DNA from: Acidobacteriota bacterium
GTDB taxonomy: Bacteria > Acidobacteriota > Vicinamibacteria > Vicinamibacterales > CAVVIG01
Length of the DNA: 12,231 bases
Assembly (NCBI GenBank): GCA_003223775.1
Contig: QHWK01000004.1
Coordinates: forward strand, 1 to 12,231
Reading direction: 5' to 3'
Each line of letters begins with the position of its first letter. The first letter of the stretch is position 1. The notes under the pieces were generated by a model. That model had not been told where the DNA came from, made no database searches, and saw only the letters and a list, made by a program, of their open reading frames with translations. The position numbers and the translations under genes are program-made. This document shows, one piece after another, positions 1-6,839 of the stretch.

Positions 1-976
1 TGAAGAGCGTCGGCGCGAAGAGGCCGCCCGGCGTCCCGCTCGCGAACGACGCCGTCGTCGCGACGACCTTGAGCGCGCAGAGCGCCGCGAGCGTGCGCCA
101 GCCGTACTCGTCGTGCATCGCGCGGTCGATGTATTCGTAGCCGGCGCCCATCACCTGCGGAAATCGGAGGCCAATCGCCCCGACGAGCAACCCGGCGATC
201 GCGGGCTGCACGTACCAGGTCCACGGCGGCAGCGCGCGCATCCGCGGACGCAGAAACGCGACCATCTTGACGAACACGAGCGAGACCGCGCCGCCAATCA
301 GCCCGAGCGCCGCGTAGGCGAGGAGCTCCGCGCCGTGCGCCAGGTGATACGTCGGCACGCGAAACAGCGGCTCGTCGCCGAGGAACCATTGCTCGGTCAC
401 GACGCTCGCGACCGCCGCGAGCACGACCGCGCCGAGCACGCCTGCGGTCCAGCGGCCGATCACTTCTTCGATCACGAACAGCACGGCGGTAATCGGGGAG
501 TTGAACGCCGCGGCGAGCCCCGCGGCGGCGCCGACCGGCGCGATGACGCGCAGCCGATCGCGCGGCAGCGTCAGCACGCGGCCGAGCGCCGACGCCAGCC
601 CGGCGCCGACCTGCAGCGACGGATCTTCGGGCCCCAGCGACTGGCCGCTGCCAATCGCGAGCGCGGCGGTGAGAAATTTGCCGACGACCGTACGAAACGA
701 AATGTAGCCGTCGTAGATGTAGAGCGCGGCTTTGGTCTGGTTGACGCCGCTGCCGCGAACCGTCGGAAACACGAGAACGACCAGCGCGGCGATCACGAGC
801 CCGGCGAGCGCGGGCACGAGCACGACGCGAAGCGCCGCCGGATCGAGCGACGATCCGAACAGGTGCAGCCGGACCCAGTCGATGAACAGCCGGAACGCGA
901 CGACCGACAGCCCCGAATAGACGCCGATGAGAACGGCGATCAGCAGAAAGGTCTGCTCCTCGCGCTGGCGCGTCAT
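1..976 (-). CDS. CLC family voltage-gated chloride channel/transporter (3' end beyond window)
   Basis: Integral-membrane CLC protein that moves Cl- through the cytoplasmic membrane, as a channel or as a Cl-/H+ antiporter. My translation gives 325 residues with no stop before the window edge. Seen: a first hydrophobic helix near residues 9-27, a GSGVNQTK segment at the position of the CLC GSGIP motif, and GPEDPSLQ, which matches the family's GREGPSVQ motif and keeps the gating glutamate as E117. The last visible residues contain GGLFAP, the GxFxP anion-binding motif. Start: the ATG at 976-974 overlaps the TGA of the upstream TPR gene (ATGA), which indicates translational coupling. Channel versus antiporter cannot be decided, because the C-terminal third and any CBS domains lie outside the window. 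Family assignment is firm; physiological role is inferred. Confidence 0.9.
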   Translation of the reverse strand, partial: MTRQREEQTFLLIAVLIGVYSGLSVVAFRLFIDWVRLHLFGSSLDPAALRVVLVPALAGLVIAALVVLVFPTVRGSGVNQTKAALYIYDGYISFRTVVGKFLTAALAIGSGQSLGPEDPSLQVGAGLASALGRVLTLPRDRLRVIAPVGAAAGLAAAFNSPITAVLFVIEEVIGRWTAGVLGAVVLAAVASVVTEQWFLGDEPLFRVPTYHLAHGAELLAYAALGLIGGAVSLVFVKMVAFLRPRMRALPPWTWYVQPAIAGLLVGAIGLRFPQVMGAGYEYIDRAMHDEYGWRTLAALCALKVVATTASFASGTPGGLFAPTLF

Positions 977-1911
977 GGCGACGCCGTCCGGCGGAGGAGC
1001 AGCGCGAGCGCGCGCGCGTCGGCGTCGCCGCCAGGGCACGCCGCCGCGACGACGCTCTCGGCGGCGGTCGCGAGCTCGAGCGTCGCGTCGATCGCGTCCG
1101 GATCGCGCCCGAGGGCACGGTCGGTGACCGCCGGCGCGGCCGCCTCGAGCCGCGCGCGCATCGGCGCCGCGGCGTCCGCCGTGCACCGGCGCGCCGCCGC
1201 TAACGCGATGCCGAACACACGCACGATCCGCCGCATGCGCTCGCGCGAGGTGATGCCTCTCGCGGCGGGATCGAGCGCGAGGGCGCGCAGGCTGACGTCG
1301 AGCATCGACGCCGCGTCGGCGTCGAGCGCGCCGCCGTCGCGCGCGCGCCGCAGGCGTTCGGCCGCGCTCCGGAAATCGCCGCGAGCGAACGCGATGCGCC
1401 CCGCGAGCGCCGCGGCCCCGGGATCGATCGGCGCGTCCGCGAGGAGAATCGACAGCTCCGCCTCCGCCTGCGGCAGCTGCCCGCGGCCGGCGAGGAACCG
1501 CGCCAGCTCGAGCCGCGCGGCGCGGCGCGCCGCGGCGGGATCCTGCTCCCACGCGCCGTCGATCGCGCCGTGGTAGTGCCGAACGGCCGCCTCCCGGGCG
1601 GGGCTGGCGGCCTCCACCCGCGCGAGCTCGAGGTTGACGATGCCGTCGCCCGGCTCGTCGCTCCACAGCGTTTCAAGCTCGGCGCGCGCCTCGAGCGGAC
1701 GGCCGGCGGCGGCGAGCGCGCGCGCCAGCTCGAGACGATAGCGGCCGCGACCGCGCGCGTAGATTTGCGCCGCGCGGAAGTCGTCGGCCGCCTCCCGCGC
1801 CCGGCCGGCGGCGAAATCGATCGCGCCGCGCGACGCCCACTCGCGCTCGAGCGCTTCGCGCGTGCCGCGCGCGAGCGCGACGAGGCCGTTCACGATCACG
1901 AACGCGGGCAC
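973..1911 (-). CDS. TPR-repeat protein with an N-terminal membrane segment
   Basis: About 312 residues, Ala/Arg/Glu-rich, with repeated helix pairs of TPR type (small-residue/aromatic spacing such as AREAADDFRAA, RYRLELARALAAAGRPLEA and GQLPQAEAEL) from about residue 30 to 200, then a less regular helical tail. The role is unknown; TPR proteins are usually scaffolds. The chosen GTG start (1911-1909) leaves only part of the hydrophobic stretch LVALA. The frame is open upstream to a TGA at 1962-1960, and those codons read LLTLTVVGLVPAFVIVNG, clearly a transmembrane helix. No ATG, GTG or TTG lies there, only CTG (1938-1936, 1935-1933) or ATC codons, so the true start may be non-canonical and the protein a few residues longer. 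Its stop overlaps the CLC start, so the two are probably co-transcribed and may act together (inference). Confidence 0.72.
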   Translation of the reverse strand: MPAFVIVNGLVALARGTREALEREWASRGAIDFAAGRAREAADDFRAAQIYARGRGRYRLELARALAAAGRPLEARAELETLWSDEPGDGIVNLELARVEAASPAREAAVRHYHGAIDGAWEQDPAAARRAARLELARFLAGRGQLPQAEAELSILLADAPIDPGAAALAGRIAFARGDFRSAAERLRRARDGGALDADAASMLDVSLRALALDPAARGITSRERMRRIVRVFGIALAAARRCTADAAAPMRARLEAAAPAVTDRALGRDPDAIDATLELATAAESVVAAACPGGDADARALALLLRRTASP

Positions 1912-1961
1912 GAGGCCGACGACGGTGAGCGTCAGCAGCGTGCGCCGGCTGGGGATGATTC

Positions 1962-1974
1962 AGTGTAGTAGACT
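1962..1974. promoter_or_regulatory. Overlapping divergent -10 elements between TPR and redoxin genes
   Basis: On the plus strand TAGACT (1969-1974) lies 8 nt before the redoxin ATG. On the minus strand TACACT (1967-1962) points at the TPR gene. They sit back to back in the only short gap between two divergent genes. No convincing -35 box is visible for either. If real, the redoxin transcript would begin within about 2 nt of its ATG, that is, leaderless. This rests on pattern only. Confidence 0.4.
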
Positions 1975-1982
1975 CGGCGTTG

Positions 1983-3026
1983 ATGAGCCGCCCGCTCGCC
2001 TCCATCGCCGCGCTGATCTGCAGCCTCGTTCTCATATCCGCGGCAGCGACGATCGACCCGCAGACGCTCGGTCCGAAAGTCGGCGAGCGTGCGCCCGACT
2101 TCTCGCTGCGCGACCAGCAGGGCACGCCGCGCACGCTGCGATCGACGTTCGGTCCGAAGGGCGTGGTGCTGGTGTTCTTCCGCTCGGCGGACTGGTGACC
2201 GTACTGCAAGACGCAGCTCGTCGAGCTGCAGGGACGTCTCGAGACATTGACCCGCGAGGGGCTCGGCCTCGTCGCGGTGAGCTACGACCCGGTGCCGGTG
2301 CTCGCCGACTTCGCGTCTCGGCGAGCCATTACGTTTCCGCTGCTCTCGGACGCCGGCTCGGCGGTGATCAAACAGTACGGCATCCTGAATACGACTGTCG
2401 CGCCGACGAGCGCGACCTACGGCATCCCGTTTCCCGGCACGTTCGTGCTCGACCGGGACGGCATCGTCACGTCGCGCCATTTCGAAGCGGCGTATCAGGA
2501 GCGCGACACGATCACGAGCGTGCTCGTGCGGCGCGGCGCGAAGCTCGCGCGGCCCGTCACGAAAATCACCGCGCCGCACGTGACGCTGACGACCTACGCG
2601 ACCGACGACGTCGCCGCGCCGGGAACGCATTTCGCCGTCGTGATCGAGGGCGTGCCCGGCCGCCGCGTGCACGTCTACGCGCCGGGCGTTGTCGGCTACA
2701 AGCCGATCGCGCTCGCCGTGGAGCCGCAGCCCGGGCTCGTGGTTCGCGACGCGCAGTTTCCGGCGGCGGAGGACTATTTCTTCGCGCCGCTGAACGAGCA
2801 CGTGCCGGTCTACCAGCGCCCGTTTCGAATCGTGCAGGATCTCGAGATTGACCCGTCGCCGGAGGCTTCAGGTGCGTTGAAGGATCGCCGCGAGATGCGG
2901 ATCGCGGCGACGCTCGCCTATCAGGCGTGCGACGACAAGGTGTGCTTCGCGCCGCAGTCGGCGCCGATCACCTGGACGATCGCACTGCGGCCGCTCGATC
3001 GGGAGCGCGCCGCGCCACGGCCTTGA
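1983..3026 (+). CDS. Exported redoxin selenoprotein (UPYC) fused to a DsbD-N-like domain; in-frame TGA 2196-2198 read as Sec
   Basis: Read through, this is 347 residues. Residues 1-22 form a signal peptide (hydrophobic LASIAALICSLVLISAAA), so the protein is expected outside the cytoplasm. Residues 30-190 are an AhpC/TSA-redoxin thioredoxin fold: VGERAPDFSLRDQQG, then GVVLVFFRSADW, then TGA, then PYCKTQL, and GIPFPGTFVLDRDG near residue 150. The TGA takes the place of the first Cys of the family's WCPYC motif, giving U72-P-Y-C75. Residues ~195-335 resemble the DsbD N-terminal domain, with YQAC316DDKVC321F near the end. Frame 2199-3026 has no further stop. Start: ATG 1983; a TTG at 1980 is in frame and possible. 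Likely role: periplasmic thiol/selenol oxidoreductase or peroxidase, with C316/C321 exchanging electrons with U72/C75 (inference). The alternative is a Cys-to-stop mutation or sequencing error. The 3' end overlaps the convergent TetR gene by 59 bp. Confidence 0.82.
2209..2239 (+). promoter_or_regulatory. Candidate bacterial SECIS hairpin
   Basis: Just after the TGA, GCAGCTC (2213-2219) pairs with GAGCTGC (2223-2229) around a 3-nt loop GTC (2220-2222). Alternatively CAGCTC/GAGCTG stacks on a lower stem AGACG (2209-2213) with CGTCT (2235-2239), leaving a 6-nt 3' bulge. The loop begins with G and lies 21 nt after the TGA. Known bacterial SECIS elements have a small apical loop with a G in its first two positions, roughly 16-37 nt from the UGA, so the fit is good. 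GC-rich Glu/Leu codons can make such palindromes by chance. Confidence 0.6.
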
Positions 3027-3645
3027 CGCCGCCGACGGCGAACTCGGCCATGTGCCGCGCCACTTCGTCGATCTGCGCCGGCGTCTGCGGGCGCGTGAAC
3101 CCGAGCCGTGCGGCGATCGGGTTCGGCATGTACGCGACCGCCTGCGCCTGCGTCGCCGCGACGCACCGCATCACGATCTGATCTTTGGGATCGCAGTCGA
3201 GCATCCGCGCGACGACGGCGGAGAGGTAGTCCAGCCGCGGGCGGACGACGGCGTCCACCAGATCGTCGAGCGCCGGCGTCGGATCCTGCAGCTCCCGCTG
3301 CATCAGCCGGTGAATCGTCTCGTGGCCCGGCGTCAGCAGCCGCGTCATCCAGACGACGACGTAGCGCCGCAGCTGCTCCTCGGGCGGCTGCCGCTCGCCC
3401 GCCTTGCGCCCGGCGTCGGTCGTCGCGCGGATCGCGTCGATGCCGATCTGCATCACCTCGCGGTACAGCCCGAGCTTGTCGCCGAAGTGGTAGTTCACCG
3501 CAGCGACGTTCGCGCGCGCCTCGCGGCAGATGTCGCGCACCGTCACCTTCTTGAAGCCGCGATCGGCGAACAGCCGCTCGGCCGCCGCCAGCAGCCGCTC
3601 GCGCGTCTCGAGGTCCGACGCGCGCGCCGCCGAATGCTTCTTCAC
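2968..3645 (-). CDS. TetR/AcrR-family transcriptional regulator, CecR-like
   Basis: 225 residues, close to the length of E. coli CecR (YbiH). The N-terminal TetR DNA-binding domain covers residues ~13-62: RERLLAAAERLFADRGF, then VTVRDICREA, then the recognition helix VAAVNYHFGDK, leading into GLYREV. The C-terminal half (ELQDPTPALDDLVDAVVRPRLDYL, then MRCVAATQAQAVAYM) looks like the CecR-type ligand/dimer domain. Start: GTG 3645-3643 overlaps the permease stop (GTGA), so it is the last, translationally coupled gene of the efflux operon and probably represses it through the inverted repeats upstream of the HlyD gene (inference). The same frame stays open upstream to 4662 only because the permease is frame-shifted; that extension is not part of this protein. 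Confidence 0.88.
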   Translation of the reverse strand: MKKHSAARASDLETRERLLAAAERLFADRGFKKVTVRDICREARANVAAVNYHFGDKLGLYREVMQIGIDAIRATTDAGRKAGERQPPEEQLRRYVVVWMTRLLTPGHETIHRLMQRELQDPTPALDDLVDAVVRPRLDYLSAVVARMLDCDPKDQIVMRCVAATQAQAVAYMPNPIAARLGFTRPQTPAQIDEVARHMAEFAVGGVKAVARRAPDRAAAVRSSR

Positions 3646-4448
3646 AGCGTCCGCTTGAACAGCAACGTCGCCGCGGTCATCGCGACGCCGGCGAACAGCA
3701 TGAGGAACGTGAGATCGCCGGTGATCGCGGCGAACCCCGTATCTTTCAACAGCAGGCATTTGAACGCGTGCACCGCGTAGGTGAACGGATCGGCGACGGC
3801 GATCACCTGCATCCATCCGGGAAACCCCTGCTGCGGGTACACCGCGCCGCTCGGGAAGTAGAGCACCGTGTTCAGGATGCCGAACACCGCGCGCGGCAGC
3901 AGCGGATCGCTGACGCGCACCATCAGCAGGAACATGAGGCTGATGAGCGCGAACGCGGTGACGACGACCACGACGAACAGCCGCAGCAGCCGCAGCGGCT
4001 CGAACGGGTTGGGGACGCCGGCAATCACCGAGCCGACCAGGATCAGGAACATGCCGGCGATCACCGCCTTGATCGTCCCCGAGATGTTGAAGCCGGCGAT
4101 GAGCTCGAACTTCTTGATCGGCGTCACGAGATAGCCCTCGTGCAGCCCGCGCGCCTTGTCGTCGATGTAGATGATGCCGCCGCCGATCATCACCATCATG
4201 AAGATCGACATCACGACGGAGCCCGGCAGCAGGTACTGGATGTACGGCACGTACGGGTACACCTCGACGACGTCGATCGTCCGCGCGCCCGAGGAGAGCG
4301 CCGACGCGAGCTCGCGCACCTTCACCGCCGGCACGCCGTGATCCTGATCGACGATCGCGACCTTGAGGTGCTTGACGTTGCCGCCGAACGCGTAGCCGAG
4401 GACGACCAGCTGCACGATCGGAAACGTCATCGACATCGCGATGAGCAC
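3642..4448 (-). CDS. ABC-2 type transporter permease (main part of a disrupted gene)
   Basis: Membrane subunit of a drug-type ABC exporter, YbhS/YbhR or DrrB class. Seen: TM1 (MSMTFPIVQLVVLGYAF), a short external segment, then five hydrophobic helices starting at LLPGSVVMSIFMMVMIGGG, with the family's cytoplasmic IDDKARGLHEGYLVTPI loop and the FGILNTVLYFPSGAVYP and VADPFTYAVHAFK motifs near the C-terminus. The intact gene should start at ATG 4662, 18 nt after the ATPase stop, with a purine-rich AAAGGG ribosome-binding site. A 157-bp duplication puts that start out of frame, so this frame can only start at GTG 4448 or ATG 4436. Undoing the duplication gives 287 residues, still about 80-90 short of typical relatives; the missing part is the extracytoplasmic domain between TM1 and TM2. 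Function is therefore doubtful unless the assembly is wrong. Confidence 0.78.
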   Translation of the reverse strand: MLIAMSMTFPIVQLVVLGYAFGGNVKHLKVAIVDQDHGVPAVKVRELASALSSGARTIDVVEVYPYVPYIQYLLPGSVVMSIFMMVMIGGGIIYIDDKARGLHEGYLVTPIKKFELIAGFNISGTIKAVIAGMFLILVGSVIAGVPNPFEPLRLLRLFVVVVVTAFALISLMFLLMVRVSDPLLPRAVFGILNTVLYFPSGAVYPQQGFPGWMQVIAVADPFTYAVHAFKCLLLKDTGFAAITGDLTFLMLFAGVAMTAATLLFKRTL

Positions 4449-4619
4449 CGGGCTGCGCCGGAGCGAGCTCGCGCACCTTCACCGCCGGCACGCCGTGATC
4501 CTGATCGACGATCGCGACCTTGAGGTGCTTGACGTTGCCGCCGAACGCGTAGCCGAGGACGACCAGCTGCACGATCGGAAACGTCATCGACATCGCGATG
4601 AGCACCGGGCTGCGCCGGA
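4306..4619. repeat. Exact tandem duplication, 2 x 157 bp, inside the permease gene
   Basis: Units 4306-4462 and 4463-4619 appear identical base for base. Homology stops at both sides: 4304-4305 (ac) differs from 4461-4462 (ga), and 4463 (g) differs from 4620 (a). 157 is not a multiple of three, so the permease frame is broken. The unit encodes TM1 and the first external residues. Perfect identity means either a very recent event or an assembly artefact. Confidence 0.95.
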
Positions 4620-4662
4620 ACCGCCGCAGCTCTCGCTCGATGATGGCCCACGTGCGTCCCAT
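4463..4662 (-). pseudogene. Displaced N-terminal fragment of the ABC-2 permease
   Basis: From ATG 4662 the frame reads MGRTWAIIERELRRF, then TM1 and the start of the external segment (KVAIVDQDHG, then KVREL). At the boundary of the duplicated block it leaves the permease frame. It then continues as a meaningless open frame that happens to be in phase with the TetR gene. The N-terminal 20 or so residues (cytoplasmic amphipathic start) belong at the head of the permease and are missing from the downstream frame. Confidence 0.75.
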
Positions 4663-4680
4663 ACCGGCCCTTTCGATCGT

Positions 4681-5673
4681 TTACTGTTTTCTCACCATGA
4701 ACCCCTGCCGGTCCATCGGATTGGCTTCCTGCAGCGCGTCGCGCAGGGCGCGCCCGGCGTAGTGCACGAAGACGTCGTCGAGCGTCGTGCTCTGCACCGA
4801 CAGCGACTGCACCGCCACCCCGTGCTGCGCCGCCGTCTCCATCAGCGCCGTCGTCGTCGCCGGCCCGTTGTCGGACGAGATCCGGAAGATGTGATCCTCA
4901 GCCGACACCTGTTCGACGTGCGGCAGCCGCTCCACGGTCTGCAGCCACGTCGGCGGCATCGCGCCGAAGCTCGCCTCGATCACGTTCTTTCCGGGAATCG
5001 ACGCTTTCAGCCGCAGCGGCGAATCGAGCGCCTTCAGGTCCCCGTGATCGACGATCGCGATCCGATCGCACAGCTTGTCGGCTTCGTCCATGTAGTGGGT
5101 CGTGATGAGGATCGTGAGATCCCGCTGCGACTTGATCCGCTGGAGCATCTCCCACACCGCCACGCGCGACACCGGATCGAGGCCGGTCGTCGGCTCGTCG
5201 AGGAAGAAGATGCGCGGCTCGTGCACCAGGCCGCGCGCGATTTCCACGCGGCGCCGCATGCCGCCCGACAGGTTCTTCACGGGCGCCGTGCGCCACTTGG
5301 TCAGCTCCACCGCCTCGAGCAGCTCATCGATCAGCGGTTCGCGCTTCGACCGCGGCACGCCGTACAGCTTCGCGAAGATGATCAGGTTCTCCTCGACGCT
5401 CAGCTCGAGGTCGCTCGTCATCGCCTGCGGGATGACGCCGATCGACTGCCGTACGCCGTCGGCCTGGCGGACGATGTCGAAGCCGTTGACGAGCGCCGTG
5501 CCGGCCGTCGGCGGCAGCAGCGTGACGAGCATGCGGATGAGCGTCGACTTGCCGGCGCCGTTCGGGCCGAGCAGCCCGAAGATCTCCCCTTCCTCGACCG
5601 CGAACGTGATCCCGTTCACGGCGGTGAAGTCGCCGAACTTCTTCACGATCGCTCGAACGTCTATAGCCGCCAT
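4681..5673 (-). CDS. ABC transporter ATP-binding protein (YbhF/DrrA-like exporter)
   Basis: 330 residues; energises the exporter made with the adjacent permease. All nucleotide-binding motifs are present: Walker A GPNGAGKST (residues 36-44), Q-loop Q83, signature LSGGM (135-139), Walker B IFFLDEP with catalytic E160 (155-161), and H-loop H193. The C-terminal extension ending in STTLDDVFVHYAGRALRD is typical of the daunorubicin/multidrug ABC-2 class. There is one nucleotide-binding domain, whereas E. coli YbhF carries two, so a homodimer is expected. Start: ATG 5673-5671. The upstream gap of 86 nt to the HlyD stop holds a 7-bp tandem repeat and only a weak ribosome-binding site. The permease follows 18 nt downstream. 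Confidence 0.95.
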   Translation of the reverse strand: MAAIDVRAIVKKFGDFTAVNGITFAVEEGEIFGLLGPNGAGKSTLIRMLVTLLPPTAGTALVNGFDIVRQADGVRQSIGVIPQAMTSDLELSVEENLIIFAKLYGVPRSKREPLIDELLEAVELTKWRTAPVKNLSGGMRRRVEIARGLVHEPRIFFLDEPTTGLDPVSRVAVWEMLQRIKSQRDLTILITTHYMDEADKLCDRIAIVDHGDLKALDSPLRLKASIPGKNVIEASFGAMPPTWLQTVERLPHVEQVSAEDHIFRISSDNGPATTTALMETAAQHGVAVQSLSVQSTTLDDVFVHYAGRALRDALQEANPMDRQGFMVRKQ

Positions 5674-5706
5674 GTGCGCTTCGCCCGTCCATCGTCCACC
5701 GGTCGC

Positions 5707-5748
5707 CAGCCATCAGCCATCAGCCATCAGCCATCAGCCATCAGCCAT
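5707..5748. repeat. Heptanucleotide tandem repeat, (CAGCCAT)x6
   Basis: Six perfect head-to-tail copies of CAGCCAT on the plus strand (ATGGCTG on the transcribed minus strand). It fills half of the 86-nt gap between the HlyD stop (5760) and the ATPase start (5673). Read in the operon's sense, each unit offers an ATG, and most of these frames stop after four codons at TGA. Not being a multiple of three, copy-number change would alter upstream frames and spacing but not the ATPase frame. Confidence 0.97.
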
Positions 5749-5759
5749 GACGGTTCTCT

Positions 5760-6800
5760 TCACACAACGCGCAGCATCACGTAGGCCGTCATGCCGACGG
5801 CGAGCGCGCGATCGCGGTTGTCGACGCGCAGCCGAATCTCGAACGTCTTGATGTCGCGCTTGGTGCGGCTCACGTCTCGCTGCGTCGCGAACGACGCGTC
5901 GGCGCCGCGGTAGAACACCGTCCCCTCGCGCTCCTCGCCCGATGGCAGACGCACGGTCATCTTGTCGCCGATCTTCACTCTCGGGATGTAGCTCTCCTCG
6001 ACGTCGGCGCGAATCCACAGATCGTCGGGGTTGATCAGCGTCACGACCGGCTGGCCGGGAACGACGACCTCGCCGACGCGCACGGCGCGGACGTCGACGA
6101 CGCCGGCCATCGGCGCGTGGATCTCGGTGTACTTCAGCCGGACGTCGGCCTTCGTGCGCTGCGCGCTCGCGGCGGCCTGCATGTGCTCGCTCGTCTGCAC
6201 CTGGCTGCGCCGCAACTGGACCTGCTCGGCGTTCGATCGCGCGAGCGCGACGGCCGCGCGCTGCGCCTCGACCTGCCGCTTGAGGCCATCGAGCTTCGCT
6301 TGCGCCGACGTCGACGCGGTGCGCGCCTGATCGAGCTCCTGCGGCGAGACGACGCCCTGCTTCGACAGGTTCTCCGTGCGCGTGTACAGCAGCCGCGCGT
6401 TCTCGAGATCGGCGGCGGCCGCGTCCACCTGCGCTTCGGTGGCCGCGAGCGTCGACTCCGCCTGGCGGATCTGATCCGTCATCTGCCGCTCCTGAAAGCG
6501 CAGCGCCGCCTCCGACTCGCGCACCTGCGACGACATCCCCTCGACGTTCTGGCGGAAGTACGCCGTGTCGGCCTTCAGCTCCTCGGGCGAGAGGACGGCG
6601 AGCAGCTGATCGCGCGCGACCGCGTCGCCCTCCTTGACGAAGAGCTCGGCGATCTGCCCGCCGATCTGCGGGCTGACGATGACGTCGTTGGTGGTGACGA
6701 TGCCGGTGAGGACCAGCGGCCCGGGCGGGATCCGCGTGTAGGCGTACACGCCGGCGCCGACGAGGAGCAGGATCACCAGCGGGACGAGCCGTTTGCGCAT
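5760..6800 (-). CDS. HlyD-family periplasmic adaptor (membrane fusion protein), YbhG-like
   Basis: 346 residues. Residues 4-21 are an N-terminal membrane anchor or signal (LVPLVILLLVGAGVYAY). Residues ~32-70 form the first half of the barrel-sandwich (lipoyl) domain (GIVTTNDVIVSPQIGGQIAE and VKEGDAV). Residues ~75-215 are long Gln/Ala/Glu-rich coiled-coil hairpin helices. Residues ~222-265 give the second lipoyl half and beta-barrel (YTEIHAPMAGVVD and VRVGEVV). The tail ends with the usual VDNRDRALAVGMTAYVMLRV strand motif. It bridges the inner-membrane ABC exporter to an outer-membrane component (family knowledge); no TolC-like gene is in the window. It is the first gene of the operon, starting at ATG 6800 directly behind a strong promoter with inverted repeats. 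Confidence 0.93.
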   Translation of the reverse strand: MRKRLVPLVILLLVGAGVYAYTRIPPGPLVLTGIVTTNDVIVSPQIGGQIAELFVKEGDAVARDQLLAVLSPEELKADTAYFRQNVEGMSSQVRESEAALRFQERQMTDQIRQAESTLAATEAQVDAAAADLENARLLYTRTENLSKQGVVSPQELDQARTASTSAQAKLDGLKRQVEAQRAAVALARSNAEQVQLRRSQVQTSEHMQAAASAQRTKADVRLKYTEIHAPMAGVVDVRAVRVGEVVVPGQPVVTLINPDDLWIRADVEESYIPRVKIGDKMTVRLPSGEEREGTVFYRGADASFATQRDVSRTKRDIKTFEIRLRVDNRDRALAVGMTAYVMLRVV

Positions 6801-6810
6801 GTCAGTGGTC

Positions 6811-6839
6811 TCAAACAGATGTATAAAACGCTTGTTTGA
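6811..6839. promoter_or_regulatory. Putative TetR operator: 7-bp inverted repeat with 15-nt spacer
   Basis: TCAAACA (6811-6817) is the perfect inverse of TGTTTGA (6833-6839). The dyad covers the -10 box and spacer of the efflux-operon promoter, where a repressor would block RNA polymerase. The operon ends with a TetR gene, so autoregulation is the natural reading (inference). Confidence 0.6.

Noticed and set aside
603..630. Loss of the CLC gating motif (GPEDP instead of GREGP)
   Set aside because: The key glutamate (E117) and the flanking Pro, Ser and Gln are kept; I regard it as a family variant.
113..1576. Long plus-strand ORF opposite the CLC and TPR genes
   Set aside because: Arg/Ala/His-rich low-complexity translation typical of antisense frames in GC-rich DNA; the minus-strand frames carry recognisable motifs.
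2247..3026. Separate gene starting at TTG 2247 downstream of the TGA
   Set aside because: It would begin inside the thioredoxin fold and lack the active site; the frame is continuous with 1983-2195 and there is no ribosome-binding site.
2968..4662. 564-codon minus-strand ORF seeming to fuse a permease N-terminus to a TetR regulator
   Set aside because: Between about 4462 and 3645 the frame is an out-of-phase Arg/Ala-rich translation of the permease. The fusion exists only because the 157-bp duplication shifts the frame into phase with the TetR gene.
5707..5748. CRISPR array
   Set aside because: The units are 7 bp and directly adjacent, with no spacers.
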